Below, in pieces: positions 18,940-27,347 of a stretch of DNA of 64,000 nt; the stretch's first letter is position 1, and every line of letters begins with the position of its first letter. The stretch is taken from NCBI GenBank assembly GCA_015207365.1, contig JADEXA010000036.1, positions 1 through 64,000 of the forward strand. Direction: 5' to 3'. The notes under the pieces are model-generated. The model worked only from the letters and a program-made list of their open reading frames with translations. It was not told where the DNA came from and did not search any database. This stretch comes from Vacuolonema iberomarrocanum LEGE 07170. Its GTDB lineage: Bacteria; Cyanobacteriota; Cyanobacteriia; Elainellales; Elainellaceae. The position numbers and the translations under genes are program-made.

Positions 18940-21258
18940 TTAGTTAAGGGGTAGGGTGACGACACAGCTTGTTCCTACGCCAACTTCTGTCTTGATATCA
19001 ATCTTGCCTTGATGCAAGTCCACACATTTTTTGACGACAACCAGTCCTAAACCTGTCCCTGGTATAGCGTGGGCGTTTTTGCCACGATGGAAGGGTTCAA
19101 ACAACTGCTTTTGATCCTCTGGCGTCATGCCGATTCCTTGATCGCAAACGGTCAGCATTACGGTGTCTGGCTGAAACGCTAGGGCAAGGGATACATCGCC
19201 GCCCTTTGGAGAGTATTTGATGGCATTCGAAAGCAAATTCGAGAGGATGGAATGCAATAGCTTCTGATCCAGGGAAGCAACAACTGGTTTCCCCTTGCAG
19301 CTAAAGAGCAGGGCATGTTTAGGACCTGCGCTGAGTTGGATTTCCTCAATAAAGTAGCGACAGTACTCTTCCAGATTGATGGGTTTGGGGTTAAAGGCTA
19401 AACTTCCAGCCTCTGCACGGTTGATGGTTAAGATGTCGTCCAGCAGATGCACCATATTTTTCACTGCATCTTGAATGCGATGTAGGTTCCGCAAGCGTTT
19501 TTCGGTGTTATCCCATTCGTTTTGAGAGTTTTCTAAGACTTGAGCGGCGGCGAGCGCTGTACTGAGGGGAGTACGAAACTCGTGGGAGGCCATGGAAAAG
19601 AAGCGTGTTTTCAAAGCACTGAGTTCTTTCTCGCGTTCTAGCGCCAGACGAATTTCGTCAGCGCGTTTGCGAGCCGTTGTATCACGCTGCACGCCAACCC
19701 AGTGGGTATACCATCCCTTGGCATCGGCCACTGGAACGAGGTTGAATTCATTCCAAAACTCCGCTCCATCTTTTCGGTAGTTAATGACTTCTACGGTGAC
19801 AGACTCCCAGCGTGAGAGCGCCGCGCGAACCTTTTGGAGTTCAGCCTGGTTGGTTTTGGGGCCTTGCAAAATGCGGGGGGTTTTGCCCAAAACTTCATCG
19901 GGGGTGTAGCCCGTGATGCGGGTAAAGGCTTCATTCACGTAGAGGATGCGGGGGCCATGAGCATCAACGGGTTCAGCTTCCGTGATGATGACGGCATCAT
20001 TGGTATGGACAACCACAGATTGGAGCAAGCGTAACTCTTCGGCGCGTTTCTTTTGTTCGGTGATGTCAGCAATGACCGCCACGATGCCACTAATCTGCCC
20101 AGTGGTATCGGTGAGCGGGGCAGCGGAGAAAATGATGTCGATTTCGCTGCCATCTTTGCGGCAGCGGCGGAGTTCTACCCTGGCATGGGTTTTCCCTTGG
20201 AGGACACTGGTTTGTAGCGTTGTCTGGTCGTCTAGTTGCTCATCTAAACTAATAGGGCTGGGGCGATCGACCACGTCGGCTTCTTTCCAGCCAAACATCC
20301 GCTCAGCCGCCGGATTCCAGATCTTCACGTTGCCTTCTGGATCCAGCATGAAAATAGCACGGGGAGAAGCGGTCACTAGGGCTTGCAGGGTATCGTTTGT
20401 GTGGCGCAAGGCGATTTCCGTGCGCTTGCGTTCTACAATTTCTGCCCGCAGAAACGAATTGGCCGTTGCGAGTTCGGCAGTGCGTTGTTGCACCCGTTGC
20501 TCTAGTTGCGCATTGAGTTGTTGCAGTTGGTTATAGAGTTCAGATTGTTGGATGGCGATCGCCACTTGGGTTGCCAGTTGCTGCATCAATTCCACTTCCC
20601 ACTCTTCCCAGTGGCGGGGATGGCGGCATTGGTGGGCAATCAACAGTCCCCATAGATAGGGGTGAGATGGAGATGAATCGCCGTTCTCACGGTTTTCCTG
20701 AATGATCGGTACAACTAATTTGGCCTGGACACCAAACTGCTTGACGAAGTCGGCCAGACAGTCTTCTACATCGGTTTGCTCAATATCGCGAATGGTGCGC
20801 ACTTTGCCCAGAGAGTAGGCCTGATGATATTCCCGGGGAAAGACTTCGGCGGGAAAGTTTTGGCCTAAGACGGTGGGATAGGGGTGCAAAACCGTTTCAT
20901 GGATGGCACAGCCCATGCCGTCATCGAACAAACGATAGATTAAGACGCGATCGGCATGGAGGAGGCGTTGAACCTCCTCCACTGTCGTCGCCAAGACTTT
21001 ATCGAGATTGAGTGATTGGCGAATCTGCTGGGCGATCTGGGTGACTAACCGTTCGCGCTCGGTTTGCTGACGCAAGAATTGTTCGGCACGGCGACGACGG
21101 GTGATCTCTCGGGTAAAGTACCCGTAGATTGCGACAAAGGACAGCACACCCACCCCAACGACGATCGCCGTGAGCTGAGCTGAGCCCAACAACGGGACAA
21201 ACAGCAGGAATGGGCGATCGCCAAGGCCATACGGGTGCAACAGTGTAGTGATGAGCAT
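18940..21258 (-). CDS. ccaS: CcaS-like hybrid light-sensor histidine kinase (TM-GAF-PAS-PAS-HK)
   Basis: A 772-residue membrane kinase with one transmembrane helix (about 29-48), a phytochrome-class GAF domain (about 80-240), a coiled coil, two PAS domains (about 285-400 and 410-530) and a HisKA/HATPase core. Phosphoacceptor His559 sits in SHEFRTP; the N box is NLLSNAIKYS, with DQGIG and GTGLGL. This order is that of CcaS, the green/red sensor controlling cpcL. Cys167 lies where cyanobacteriochromes bind bilin (DCLADFVKQFGVQAKLVVPI) but is followed by Leu, not His. The second PAS is LOV-like (RILQG) without the flavin Cys. It lies 55 bp downstream of cpcL in the same direction. Bilin binding is not proved. 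Confidence 0.8.
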   Translation of the reverse strand: MLITTLLHPYGLGDRPFLLFVPLLGSAQLTAIVVGVGVLSFVAIYGYFTREITRRRRAEQFLRQQTERERLVTQIAQQIRQSLNLDKVLATTVEEVQRLLHADRVLIYRLFDDGMGCAIHETVLHPYPTVLGQNFPAEVFPREYHQAYSLGKVRTIRDIEQTDVEDCLADFVKQFGVQAKLVVPIIQENRENGDSSPSHPYLWGLLIAHQCRHPRHWEEWEVELMQQLATQVAIAIQQSELYNQLQQLNAQLEQRVQQRTAELATANSFLRAEIVERKRTEIALRHTNDTLQALVTASPRAIFMLDPEGNVKIWNPAAERMFGWKEADVVDRPSPISLDEQLDDQTTLQTSVLQGKTHARVELRRCRKDGSEIDIIFSAAPLTDTTGQISGIVAVIADITEQKKRAEELRLLQSVVVHTNDAVIITEAEPVDAHGPRILYVNEAFTRITGYTPDEVLGKTPRILQGPKTNQAELQKVRAALSRWESVTVEVINYRKDGAEFWNEFNLVPVADAKGWYTHWVGVQRDTTARKRADEIRLALEREKELSALKTRFFSMASHEFRTPLSTALAAAQVLENSQNEWDNTEKRLRNLHRIQDAVKNMVHLLDDILTINRAEAGSLAFNPKPINLEEYCRYFIEEIQLSAGPKHALLFSCKGKPVVASLDQKLLHSILSNLLSNAIKYSPKGGDVSLALAFQPDTVMLTVCDQGIGMTPEDQKQLFEPFHRGKNAHAIPGTGLGLVVVKKCVDLHQGKIDIKTEVGVGTSCVVTLPLN

Positions 21259-21313
21259 TGCCGATTCCCATCCGCTTATTTTTCCAACCCAGTTCGCGCA
21301 GCGGCGCGCTCAA

Positions 21314-22069
21314 TTATTGAACCGATAGGGCAAGAGCCAATATCCCGCCAAACCCGACCGACAACGGGAGCAACAGTCCAGCTACCATAGGCCAGTTCGC
21401 CCGTTCTGTAAAGGTTTGCCAATCAAACTCTTCACCCTGAGTAAACAGGCCATCCGCCTTCTGGCGGGACACAAAAAGTCCTTTCAGGTATGGCTTGGGC
21501 AACTTGTTCCGGTAATCTATACCATACCGAGCCGTGTGGGCAAAGGTCACTTCCCCTTGATCGCGTTGCGGTAAGATGCGGCGGCGTTGATAAGGAACGG
21601 TGCTGTCACCAAAGTTGCTCTGATATTCTTCGCTGTTGAGCAGATCATCAACAAAGCCTTGCAGTCCTTTGGTTCCCAGGACAATAGACCAGGATATCTT
21701 TTCGCGATCGCTATAAACATTACGACCCAAAACCCGCTGAACGCAGATTTCGACAAAGCGGTAGTTGTTGTTGCTCTCAAAGGTGAGCCGCCGGAATGAA
21801 TCAGATAAGACTAAACCGCGAATGAATCCTTTGACAGTGATCTGATCCGCCCGCAACTGCGATTCTAAAAATCGCTGACGATGGTGATCGAGCATCTGCT
21901 GTTCATTAAAGATCTGGCGATAGGCCGCCATGATCAACAGCTCCATATCGGATGGTGAGAGGAGGTCGGAGGTCGTGTAAATTCGGGGTTGCTCATCACC
22001 CGGCACTTCAAACCCGTTGACGCGATGATTTTGAGAAACGGGTGTGTACTGTAACAGGGGGATTGACAT
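21314..22069 (-). CDS. cpcL: CpcL (CpcG2-type) membrane-anchored rod linker
   Basis: A 251-residue phycobilisome rod-core linker. The N-terminal PBS linker domain (about 25-180) has the usual MELLIMAAYRQIFNEQ start and a C-terminal YQSNFGDSTVPYQRRR. Instead of the core-binding tail of ordinary CpcG it ends in a hydrophobic helix (about 226-250, WPMVAGLLLPLSVGFGGILA), the mark of CpcL/CpcG2. CpcL forms core-less rods anchored at thylakoids that feed photosystem I. It is the classic target of CcaS/CcaR, and here ccaS follows it. Length equals that of known CpcG2. Confidence 0.92.
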   Translation of the reverse strand: MSIPLLQYTPVSQNHRVNGFEVPGDEQPRIYTTSDLLSPSDMELLIMAAYRQIFNEQQMLDHHRQRFLESQLRADQITVKGFIRGLVLSDSFRRLTFESNNNYRFVEICVQRVLGRNVYSDREKISWSIVLGTKGLQGFVDDLLNSEEYQSNFGDSTVPYQRRRILPQRDQGEVTFAHTARYGIDYRNKLPKPYLKGLFVSRQKADGLFTQGEEFDWQTFTERANWPMVAGLLLPLSVGFGGILALALSVQ

Positions 22070-22206
22070 TTATGAATCTCCAAAACAATAAATCAAAAGG
22101 GTGGATGCTCCTGCGGGTTGAGTCGATTACTCTCACAGGAAAACCGCTACTCATCCTCTCACAGGACGATCGCGCGCGCGTGCTAGTTCGCAAAGTAGTG
22201 AGACAA

Positions 22207-23241
22207 CTAGCCATTGAACGTCCGGCTGCGCCATTTGTTCAACCGGGCTTCTCCGATGGCAGCATAGCGTCGAGCATCCGCAAGCTGGCCTTGCAATGCG
22301 GCAATCTGCTCAGATTGCGCATCAGCCTGTTGTTGTAACGAAGCTGATGTAGCCTCAGCCGAAGCAACCATCGAGGGCTGCCAATCACTTTTGATTTGTG
22401 CCGCCCCGATCGCTGCAAAGGGACGAAGATCCGACAGTTGTGCTTGCAAGCGTTGAATCTCTTGAGCCTGGGTCTGAATCGTTTGCTGCAAAGCAGGATC
22501 CGCGGTTGCGGTTGGACTTGCCGTAGCCTGAGACTGGAAAACGGTCTGGAGGAGTTGGTTAACATCCGTGACAGCGGTCGGGCGCTGCCATGAGAAGGGA
22601 ACACCGATGACTGGGGCGATCGCACTCGGGCGATTGGCCATCAAAGACGCATTCAACCGAGCGCGATTTTGGCGGGTTAGATCTTTGTCACTGCTGGCTG
22701 ATCCGCGCAGGAGCTGGAAAAGATGGGTAAACCCAACGAGATTCTTGCCTGTCTGAGTTTTATACCCTCGATAGTAGGGCACCGTATTGTCACCAAAGGC
22801 ATCAAGATATTCGTCACTATCGAGATAGGCGTTGATGTCGGCTTCAAACCCTTCTCGGTCAAGATAGTAGCTATGTTCAGCAATTTCTTCGTAACTTTCC
22901 GGCGCACGACCCAGTAAATGCTTGAAGTTCAGCTCGATCGAGCGAGTCCGCGAACAAGCTTCAAAGAACAACGTGCGATAGAGGTCTGACTGAGCCACCT
23001 GACGCACAAATTCTCGGACACTGATGTCGCCCCGTTTAAATTGGGATTCGGCAACTCCCAGGCGTTCGCTTTCCATCACATGGGCGTTGCCAAGCACCTG
23101 ACGGTAAACGGCACGAATCACAGTCTCAGCGTCTGAAGCTGAAGGATCGTGCCATAGGCGAACCGGATCGGTTTCATTAAATACTCGAATGCCCAGCCCT
23201 GCTTCAGGGCTAATCACAGGATTGACAAAGGTATTGATCAT
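22207..23241 (-). CDS. phycobilisome rod linker with coiled-coil C-terminal extension
   Basis: A 344-residue linker. Residues about 30-195 are a PBS linker domain closest to CpeC types (VIRAVYRQVLGNAHVMESER, FGDNTVPYYRGYKT). The C-terminal 120 residues, in place of a CpcD capping domain, are Gln/Ala-rich coiled coil with an internal repeat: DLRPFAAIGAAQIKSDW and DARRYAAIGEARLNKW, both preceded by a LQ.QL heptad. A basic end, KWRSRTF, follows. I start it at the ATG at 23241, which has AAGGAGG seven bases upstream. It sits in the cpeC2-ccaS operon. Its position in the rod is unknown; it may be a CpeE-like or specialised linker. Confidence 0.8.
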   Translation of the reverse strand: MINTFVNPVISPEAGLGIRVFNETDPVRLWHDPSASDAETVIRAVYRQVLGNAHVMESERLGVAESQFKRGDISVREFVRQVAQSDLYRTLFFEACSRTRSIELNFKHLLGRAPESYEEIAEHSYYLDREGFEADINAYLDSDEYLDAFGDNTVPYYRGYKTQTGKNLVGFTHLFQLLRGSASSDKDLTRQNRARLNASLMANRPSAIAPVIGVPFSWQRPTAVTDVNQLLQTVFQSQATASPTATADPALQQTIQTQAQEIQRLQAQLSDLRPFAAIGAAQIKSDWQPSMVASAEATSASLQQQADAQSEQIAALQGQLADARRYAAIGEARLNKWRSRTFNG

Positions 23242-23331
23242 CTGAATAACCTCCTTGACTCCGGCAGAAATACCAAGCCGACGACGCGTTTTTGTAGAGG
23301 AGCCAGTCATCAACGTGAGCCGTCATATCCG

Positions 23332-23700
23332 CTAAATTTGCGGATCAAATCGGGTCCGGAAACTCCCGTATTTGATCCAGTATTGTCTCAGATTGTGATG
23401 AGGCGTGTGTAAACTGGCTTTTGCCCGATACAGAACCACCTGGCGATGGTCGCCCATCCAAACCTTGCCGACAGAGTCCACAGAAATGACCGTTCCTCCC
23501 AAGGTGTCAATGCAGCCAGTAAAGCGTTCAACAGCAGCATAATCGACGGTTTCAAAAACAAAGAAATTTCCCGAACAGATCGCATGACGGCTGCGAATCC
23601 AACATTTCAACTTCTTTTCAGCGATGGGCGGCAGCATTCCAGTGGGAGTCCCAGCAGACTCATTGGCGGGAGGCTCATGGGTGCTTAACAGCAAAGTCAT
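23332..23700 (-). CDS. cpeR: CpeR-like phycoerythrin regulator, copy 2
   Basis: A 122-residue protein with the CpeR core: WIRSRHAICSGNFFVFETVD, a middle LGGTVISVDSVGKVWMGDHR and the end YWIKYGSFRTRFD. CpeR is required for expression of phycoerythrin genes (cpeBA, and in some species pebAB) in chromatically adapting cyanobacteria. It lacks a canonical HTH domain. This copy belongs to the ccaS-side operon. In Nostoc punctiforme the CcaR target operon also includes a cpeR and cpcG2. The start could instead be an internal Met (MLPPIAEKK). Confidence 0.8.
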   Translation of the reverse strand: MTLLLSTHEPPANESAGTPTGMLPPIAEKKLKCWIRSRHAICSGNFFVFETVDYAAVERFTGCIDTLGGTVISVDSVGKVWMGDHRQVVLYRAKASLHTPHHNLRQYWIKYGSFRTRFDPQI

Positions 23701-23795
23701 GAGTAGCTAAAGGGTAGAGAGTGCGTTTGGGTCGTTCAACGGTTCAAACAGATCCTGAGATAGGAGAAGTAATCACAGGGAAACAAGTCGTTGAT

Positions 23796-24560
23796 TTAGA
23801 CGACCTCGGTAATGCTGACAATTTTTCCCGAAGTGCGGTTAATCCGTTGGATTTGGGGTGTCATATTGTCGCCCGACACCAGATAAGTAGTGGTGCTGAA
23901 CCGACGCGGACTGTCAAACTTAGACCCTGTCACGACAATCTTGAATTTCTTCTTGTTGGCTTCGCCAGAACCGCCCAAGTTGGTGCTCGGCGGTGTAATT
24001 TTGGTGCTGGTGTTAGTCGCAACGGGGTAAAGCAACTGGGAAGATTTGACGGCACTACTAATTTGGGAGGCTCCGCGATCGAGAGCATACATTCGGTTGA
24101 AGGTGACCTGGCTTTGTCCCGGTTGGGTATTACTGCGGCGGTAGGGGACAATGTTTTCGCCAAAGGCCACTTGATATTCGTCGCTATCAATATAGGAGTC
24201 AATCTCAGCGTCATAGCCTTCCGAAACGGTGCGCACGATATGTTCTGAGATTTCAGTCTGAGATTGAGGCGGGCGACCCAGGAAGTGCATGAAGTTTAGC
24301 TCGACAAAGCGATAGGGCGCACAGGTCTCGAAGTAGCGCGACCGATAAAACTCAGACTTGCCAACCGCGCGGACAAATTCGCGCACGGGAAGGCTGCGAT
24401 CGCTTAACTGGGATTCAGCCACAACCAGACGTTCGCTGTCCATCACATGGGGATTGCCCAGCACATGCTTGTAAACGGCTCGAATGATGGCTTGTACATC
24501 ATCTGCCGTGCTCGTTGGCCACAATTCCAATGGCGTGGCATTGATCACGATACTGCTCAT
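23796..24560 (-). CDS. cpeD: phycoerythrin-associated rod linker, CpeD-like copy 2
   Basis: A 254-residue linker. Residues about 15-160 form a PBS linker domain (AIIRAVYKHVLGNPHVMDSE, then APYRFVELNFMHFLGRPP). After a Ser/Thr-rich hinge comes a C-terminal CpcD domain (KFKIVVTGSKFDSPRRFS, ending RTSGKIVSITEVV). This matches CpeD and is a close paralogue of the gene at 29724. GGAGG lies 7 bases before the ATG. It would join phycoerythrin hexamers under the conditions that induce this operon. Confidence 0.88.
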   Translation of the reverse strand: MSSIVINATPLELWPTSTADDVQAIIRAVYKHVLGNPHVMDSERLVVAESQLSDRSLPVREFVRAVGKSEFYRSRYFETCAPYRFVELNFMHFLGRPPQSQTEISEHIVRTVSEGYDAEIDSYIDSDEYQVAFGENIVPYRRSNTQPGQSQVTFNRMYALDRGASQISSAVKSSQLLYPVATNTSTKITPPSTNLGGSGEANKKKFKIVVTGSKFDSPRRFSTTTYLVSGDNMTPQIQRINRTSGKIVSITEVV

Positions 24561-24620
24561 GAAGATCCTCCAAACTGTTATTAAATGACCTGTGAATAAA
24601 GCAATGTAATAAAAGAGATT

Positions 24621-24706
24621 AGACTGACGTCTTTTGTCGTTTTTTCGTCGCAGCTAAAAAAGCAATGAATTCACTCAGGATGATGCAACGTTTGCGTCAG
24701 TCCTGA
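24621..24706 (-). repeat. CAGGACTGACGCA-type inverted-repeat element, copy 1
   Basis: The ends AGACTGACGTC and TTTGCGTCAGTCCTGAG are imperfect inverted repeats, and ATGAATTCACTCAGGATGATG next to the right end is shared with copies at 52275-52363 and 60628-60718. The core here differs from the other two. It lies between cpeC2 and cpeD2 and might modulate the relative amounts of the two linkers. Confidence 0.6.
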
Positions 24707-24725
24707 GTGATGCGGATGGATTGGT

Positions 24726-25586
24726 TTAAACGGCGGTGATACTCGAAATCACTCCACCATCGCGGTGAATCTTTTGATAAGCCGTTGATAGCTCGTCGAA
24801 TGGCACCAAATACACCCGATTACTGCGACGGAAGCGGGATACCTTGCTAACAGCATTGGCGCGATAGCCTGTCACCTCAATTCGATACACTTTTCCGCTG
24901 TCCGTTGCACCCACTCCCAATCGCGTCCGTGCGCTGCCAGCGGGGTTACGGAAGGTGGAACCGTCTCCAGCGGGCGAAATCACTGGCGTGGGGGTCTGGT
25001 TGATCACCAACGCATTGAGCTTGGGAGCCTTGCCCGCCAAATCGCCCTTCAAGCTGCTGCTGGAGGCACCCCGAACTAACTCAAAGGTGTGGGTGAACTG
25101 CACCATACTGTCGCAGGCTTCGGTTTTGTAGCCCCGGATGTAGGGCACGAAGTTCTCGCCAAAGGTCGATTGATATTCGTCGCTGTCGAGATAAGAATCG
25201 ATATCGGCCTCAAATCCTTGGGTGTCCAGAATCGTGCTGTGCATCCGCATCTCTTCTAGATCGAGAGGTGGACGACCGAGCAAATGCCGGAAGTTGAGTT
25301 CGATCGCCCGATAGCGCGCACAGCTCGTGAAGAACCGAGAGCGGTATAGCTCAGACTTGGCCACCGCGCGGACAAACTCCCGCACACTCAATTCACCGCG
25401 CTTGAACTGAGATTCTGGGACGGTGAGGCGCTCACTCTCCATCACATAGGCATTACCCAGCACCTGGCGATAGACAGCCCGAATGACAATTTCGGCATCT
25501 TCATCAGAGGAACCGGGCACCCATTCAACGGGAGGCGTTTCGTCAAACAGGCTAACCCCTAGGCGTGAAGCGGGTCCAAACGGCAT
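24726..25586 (-). CDS. cpeC: phycoerythrin-associated rod linker, CpeC-like copy 2
   Basis: A 286-residue linker opening with MPFGPASRLGVSLFDETPPV, the hallmark CpeC N-terminus. The PBS linker domain (about 25-190) is followed by a flexible Ala/Pro/Thr stretch and a CpcD domain (about 232-286, YRIEVTGYRANAVSKVSRFR to GGVISSITAV). It is the same length as its paralogue at 30576 and differs mainly in the C-terminal part. I start it at 25586, preceded by GGAGAG, discarding a 28-codon upstream extension. It is the first gene of the leftward operon ending in ccaS, and its promoter region carries a CcaR-like tandem site. Confidence 0.92.
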   Translation of the reverse strand: MPFGPASRLGVSLFDETPPVEWVPGSSDEDAEIVIRAVYRQVLGNAYVMESERLTVPESQFKRGELSVREFVRAVAKSELYRSRFFTSCARYRAIELNFRHLLGRPPLDLEEMRMHSTILDTQGFEADIDSYLDSDEYQSTFGENFVPYIRGYKTEACDSMVQFTHTFELVRGASSSSLKGDLAGKAPKLNALVINQTPTPVISPAGDGSTFRNPAGSARTRLGVGATDSGKVYRIEVTGYRANAVSKVSRFRRSNRVYLVPFDELSTAYQKIHRDGGVISSITAV

Positions 25587-25695
25587 TGAGTGATTCTCTC
25601 CAGACAACGACAACAAATGAATGGAAAAAGTCGCCGTATCCCAGCAACCTTTCAAACCAAAGGATTGCATAGTGGAAGTAAAGAAATGGGTCAGA

Positions 25696-25717
25696 AGATG
25701 GTAAAGAAAACGGAAAG
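25696..25717 (-). promoter_or_regulatory. CcaR-like G-box, tandem 11-bp repeat
   Basis: Read leftward this is CTTTCCGTTTT directly followed by CTTTACCATCT. The CcaR G-box is known as a direct repeat of CTTTNCNATTT. The first unit differs from that consensus at one position and the second at one position. A further CTTTACT lies about 23 bases upstream. The site is about 110 bp before the cpeC2 start, in the spacer shared with the divergent ccaR. The match is from memory of the consensus. Confidence 0.65.
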
Positions 25718-25968
25718 AATAAGAAATAGTAATAAATCTTGAAGAACCGTTGTGGTTCTCTGTGGAATTTTGTTCTGGCCTCTGGTGACCATGGTGCAGG
25801 TAATTTGGTTCAGGACTTTCAGAGCAAATTCCCTTAGAATTTTGGTGAATGAACCTTGATCATGGCGTCAGAACTGCACATTAACAATTACCGCTCCAAC
25901 GATTGATCAAAAGATAAAGATTGATTCATTTACTGACAGTTTGTTGTATCCTTTTTGCCTCTAACGCT

Positions 25969-26658
25969 ATGAGGATTCTCTTAGTTGAAGATGATCTCCA
26001 CCTTGCAGAAACGCTGGCGGAAGCCTTATCCGACCAACACTATGTCGTTGATATTGCGATCGATGGAGAAGCGGGTTGGCATCAAGCCAAGATCCTTGAC
26101 TATGACTTGATGCTGCTCGATGTTATGTTGCCAGAGCTAGACGGCATTAGCCTTTGCCATCGGTTGCGATCGCATGGCTATAGCTTGCCGATCCTCATGC
26201 TCACAGCCTGTGACACCCTGACCGATGAAATCAATGGATTGGATGCAGGCGCAGATGACTATGTCATTAAACCAGTCGATTTACAGAAACTCTTCGCCCG
26301 CATTCGGGCGCTGCTACGCCGAAATAGCCCAACGGTATCACCTGTCTTGAGCTGGGGCGATCTACACCTCAATCCCAGCACCTGCGAAGTCAGCTACGAG
26401 CAGGTTCCCGTTCACCTGACGCCCAAAGAGTATGCGCTTCTAGAGTTGCTCTTACGCAATGGTCGCCGCGTCCTCAGCCGCAATGTCATGATCGAGCATG
26501 TCTGGTCATTGGAGTCGCCACCCGAGGAACATGCCGTTAAGGTGCATATTCGTGGGTTACGGCAAAAGCTTAAATCGGTTGGAGCCCCCGAAGATCTGAT
26601 CGAAACGGTCCACAGCCGAGGATATCGCCTCAAGCAATTGGACTACCAAATGCATTGA
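25969..26658 (+). CDS. ccaR: CcaR-like OmpR/PhoB-family response regulator
   Basis: A 229-residue regulator with a receiver domain (acidic pair LLVEDD, phosphoacceptor Asp51 in LLDVMLPELDG, Thr79, Lys101 in VIKPVD) and a C-terminal winged helix (LTPKEYALLELLLRNGRRVL, VKVHIRGLRQKLKSVG). The ending segment LESPPEEHAVKVH and the LLLRNGRRVLSR stretch closely match my memory of Synechocystis CcaR. I start it at the ATG at 25969 (MRILLVEDD); an upstream TTG frame start would add 16 atypical residues. It is divergent from the cpeC2-ccaS operon and would activate it when phosphorylated. Confidence 0.88.
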   Translation: MRILLVEDDLHLAETLAEALSDQHYVVDIAIDGEAGWHQAKILDYDLMLLDVMLPELDGISLCHRLRSHGYSLPILMLTACDTLTDEINGLDAGADDYVIKPVDLQKLFARIRALLRRNSPTVSPVLSWGDLHLNPSTCEVSYEQVPVHLTPKEYALLELLLRNGRRVLSRNVMIEHVWSLESPPEEHAVKVHIRGLRQKLKSVGAPEDLIETVHSRGYRLKQLDYQMH

Positions 26659-26681
26659 TATCAAATCTGGTTGAAGAACCT

Positions 26682-26728
26682 AACTATTGTTTGCGCCCGC
26701 TGCAATGCAGCGGGCGCAAACAATAGTT
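26682..26728. terminator. perfect 23-bp-arm hairpin after ccaR
   Basis: Arms 26682-26704 and 26706-26728 are exact complements (AACTATTGTTTGCGCCCGCT.. type), 24 bases after the ccaR stop. It is a plausible bidirectional terminator between ccaR and the leftward TMEM14 gene. The flank AATCTGGTTGAAGAACC recurs at 40501-40518 beside related hairpins. Confidence 0.6.
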
Positions 26729-26772
26729 GGGTGTTGTAACCTTTCATGCTTCTTCGGCTATTTATACAAATT

Positions 26773-26848
26773 TAGGGTGCATTAGATATTGTCGTAACGC
26801 ACCCTTTGTGAGGATTTGATGCGTTACGCGATCGCATACGCATCTTAC
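26773..26848. repeat. GGTGCGTTACG-type repeat, copy 1
   Basis: The element reads AGGGTGC ... GTAACGCACCCT, then TTTGATGCGTTACGCGATCG and CATACGCATC. It consists of two imperfect hairpins, each closing on a GCGTTACG motif. A relative lies at 55594-55672. It is non-coding. Confidence 0.55.
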
Positions 26849-26869
26849 ACAACAGAGAGGTTATTCCGC

Positions 26870-27187
26870 TTAGGAATTGATTAATTGATTGACCATCACG
26901 CCTAATGCCGGTACGCCTAGAATAATCATCAAACCCGCAGGCATAAACTTACGGGTTTTCAACCAACGCATCAGAAAAGCAACCAGTAGCAAGGTGGTAA
27001 TACCAATCGCTGCAATGACCCCGGCCATTTGTCCTTGCAGTTGGGCAAAGGCACTAATCAGCAACAGAATGCCACAGCCACACCCTGCTAATAGCGAGAT
27101 CTTACTGCGGGCTTGAACATATCCCAAAACGCCGCCCACGACGGCAAGAATGCCATAGATAATGGCTGCGACTAAACCTGGATTCAT
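26870..27187 (-). CDS. TMEM14-family small membrane protein
   Basis: A 105-residue protein with four hydrophobic segments (starting LVAAIIYGILAVVGGVLGYV, then LLAGCGCGILLLISAF, AGVIAAIGITTLLLVAFL and MPAGLMIILGVPALGVM). The GGVLGY and S.LLAG.G.G motifs are those of TMEM14 proteins; plastid relatives (FAX) export fatty acids. Role here is unknown. I start it at 27187 (MNPGLV), the family's usual opening, not at an ATG six codons upstream. It sits between the two phycoerythrin linker operons. Confidence 0.78.
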   Translation of the reverse strand: MNPGLVAAIIYGILAVVGGVLGYVQARSKISLLAGCGCGILLLISAFAQLQGQMAGVIAAIGITTLLLVAFLMRWLKTRKFMPAGLMIILGVPALGVMVNQLINS

Positions 27188-27347
27188 ATTGATTAACTCC
27201 ATCAAATGTTAAAAACGATTAAAAACTGTTAAGAAAAGAAGGGATTTCCGATTTTCATCAAATAACGTTCATTGGTTTCATTAGTGTATTTTGCCAACGT
27301 ACGTTTTCCAACTTGATGCTCAATCATTCCGGTTTAATCTTAAAGGT

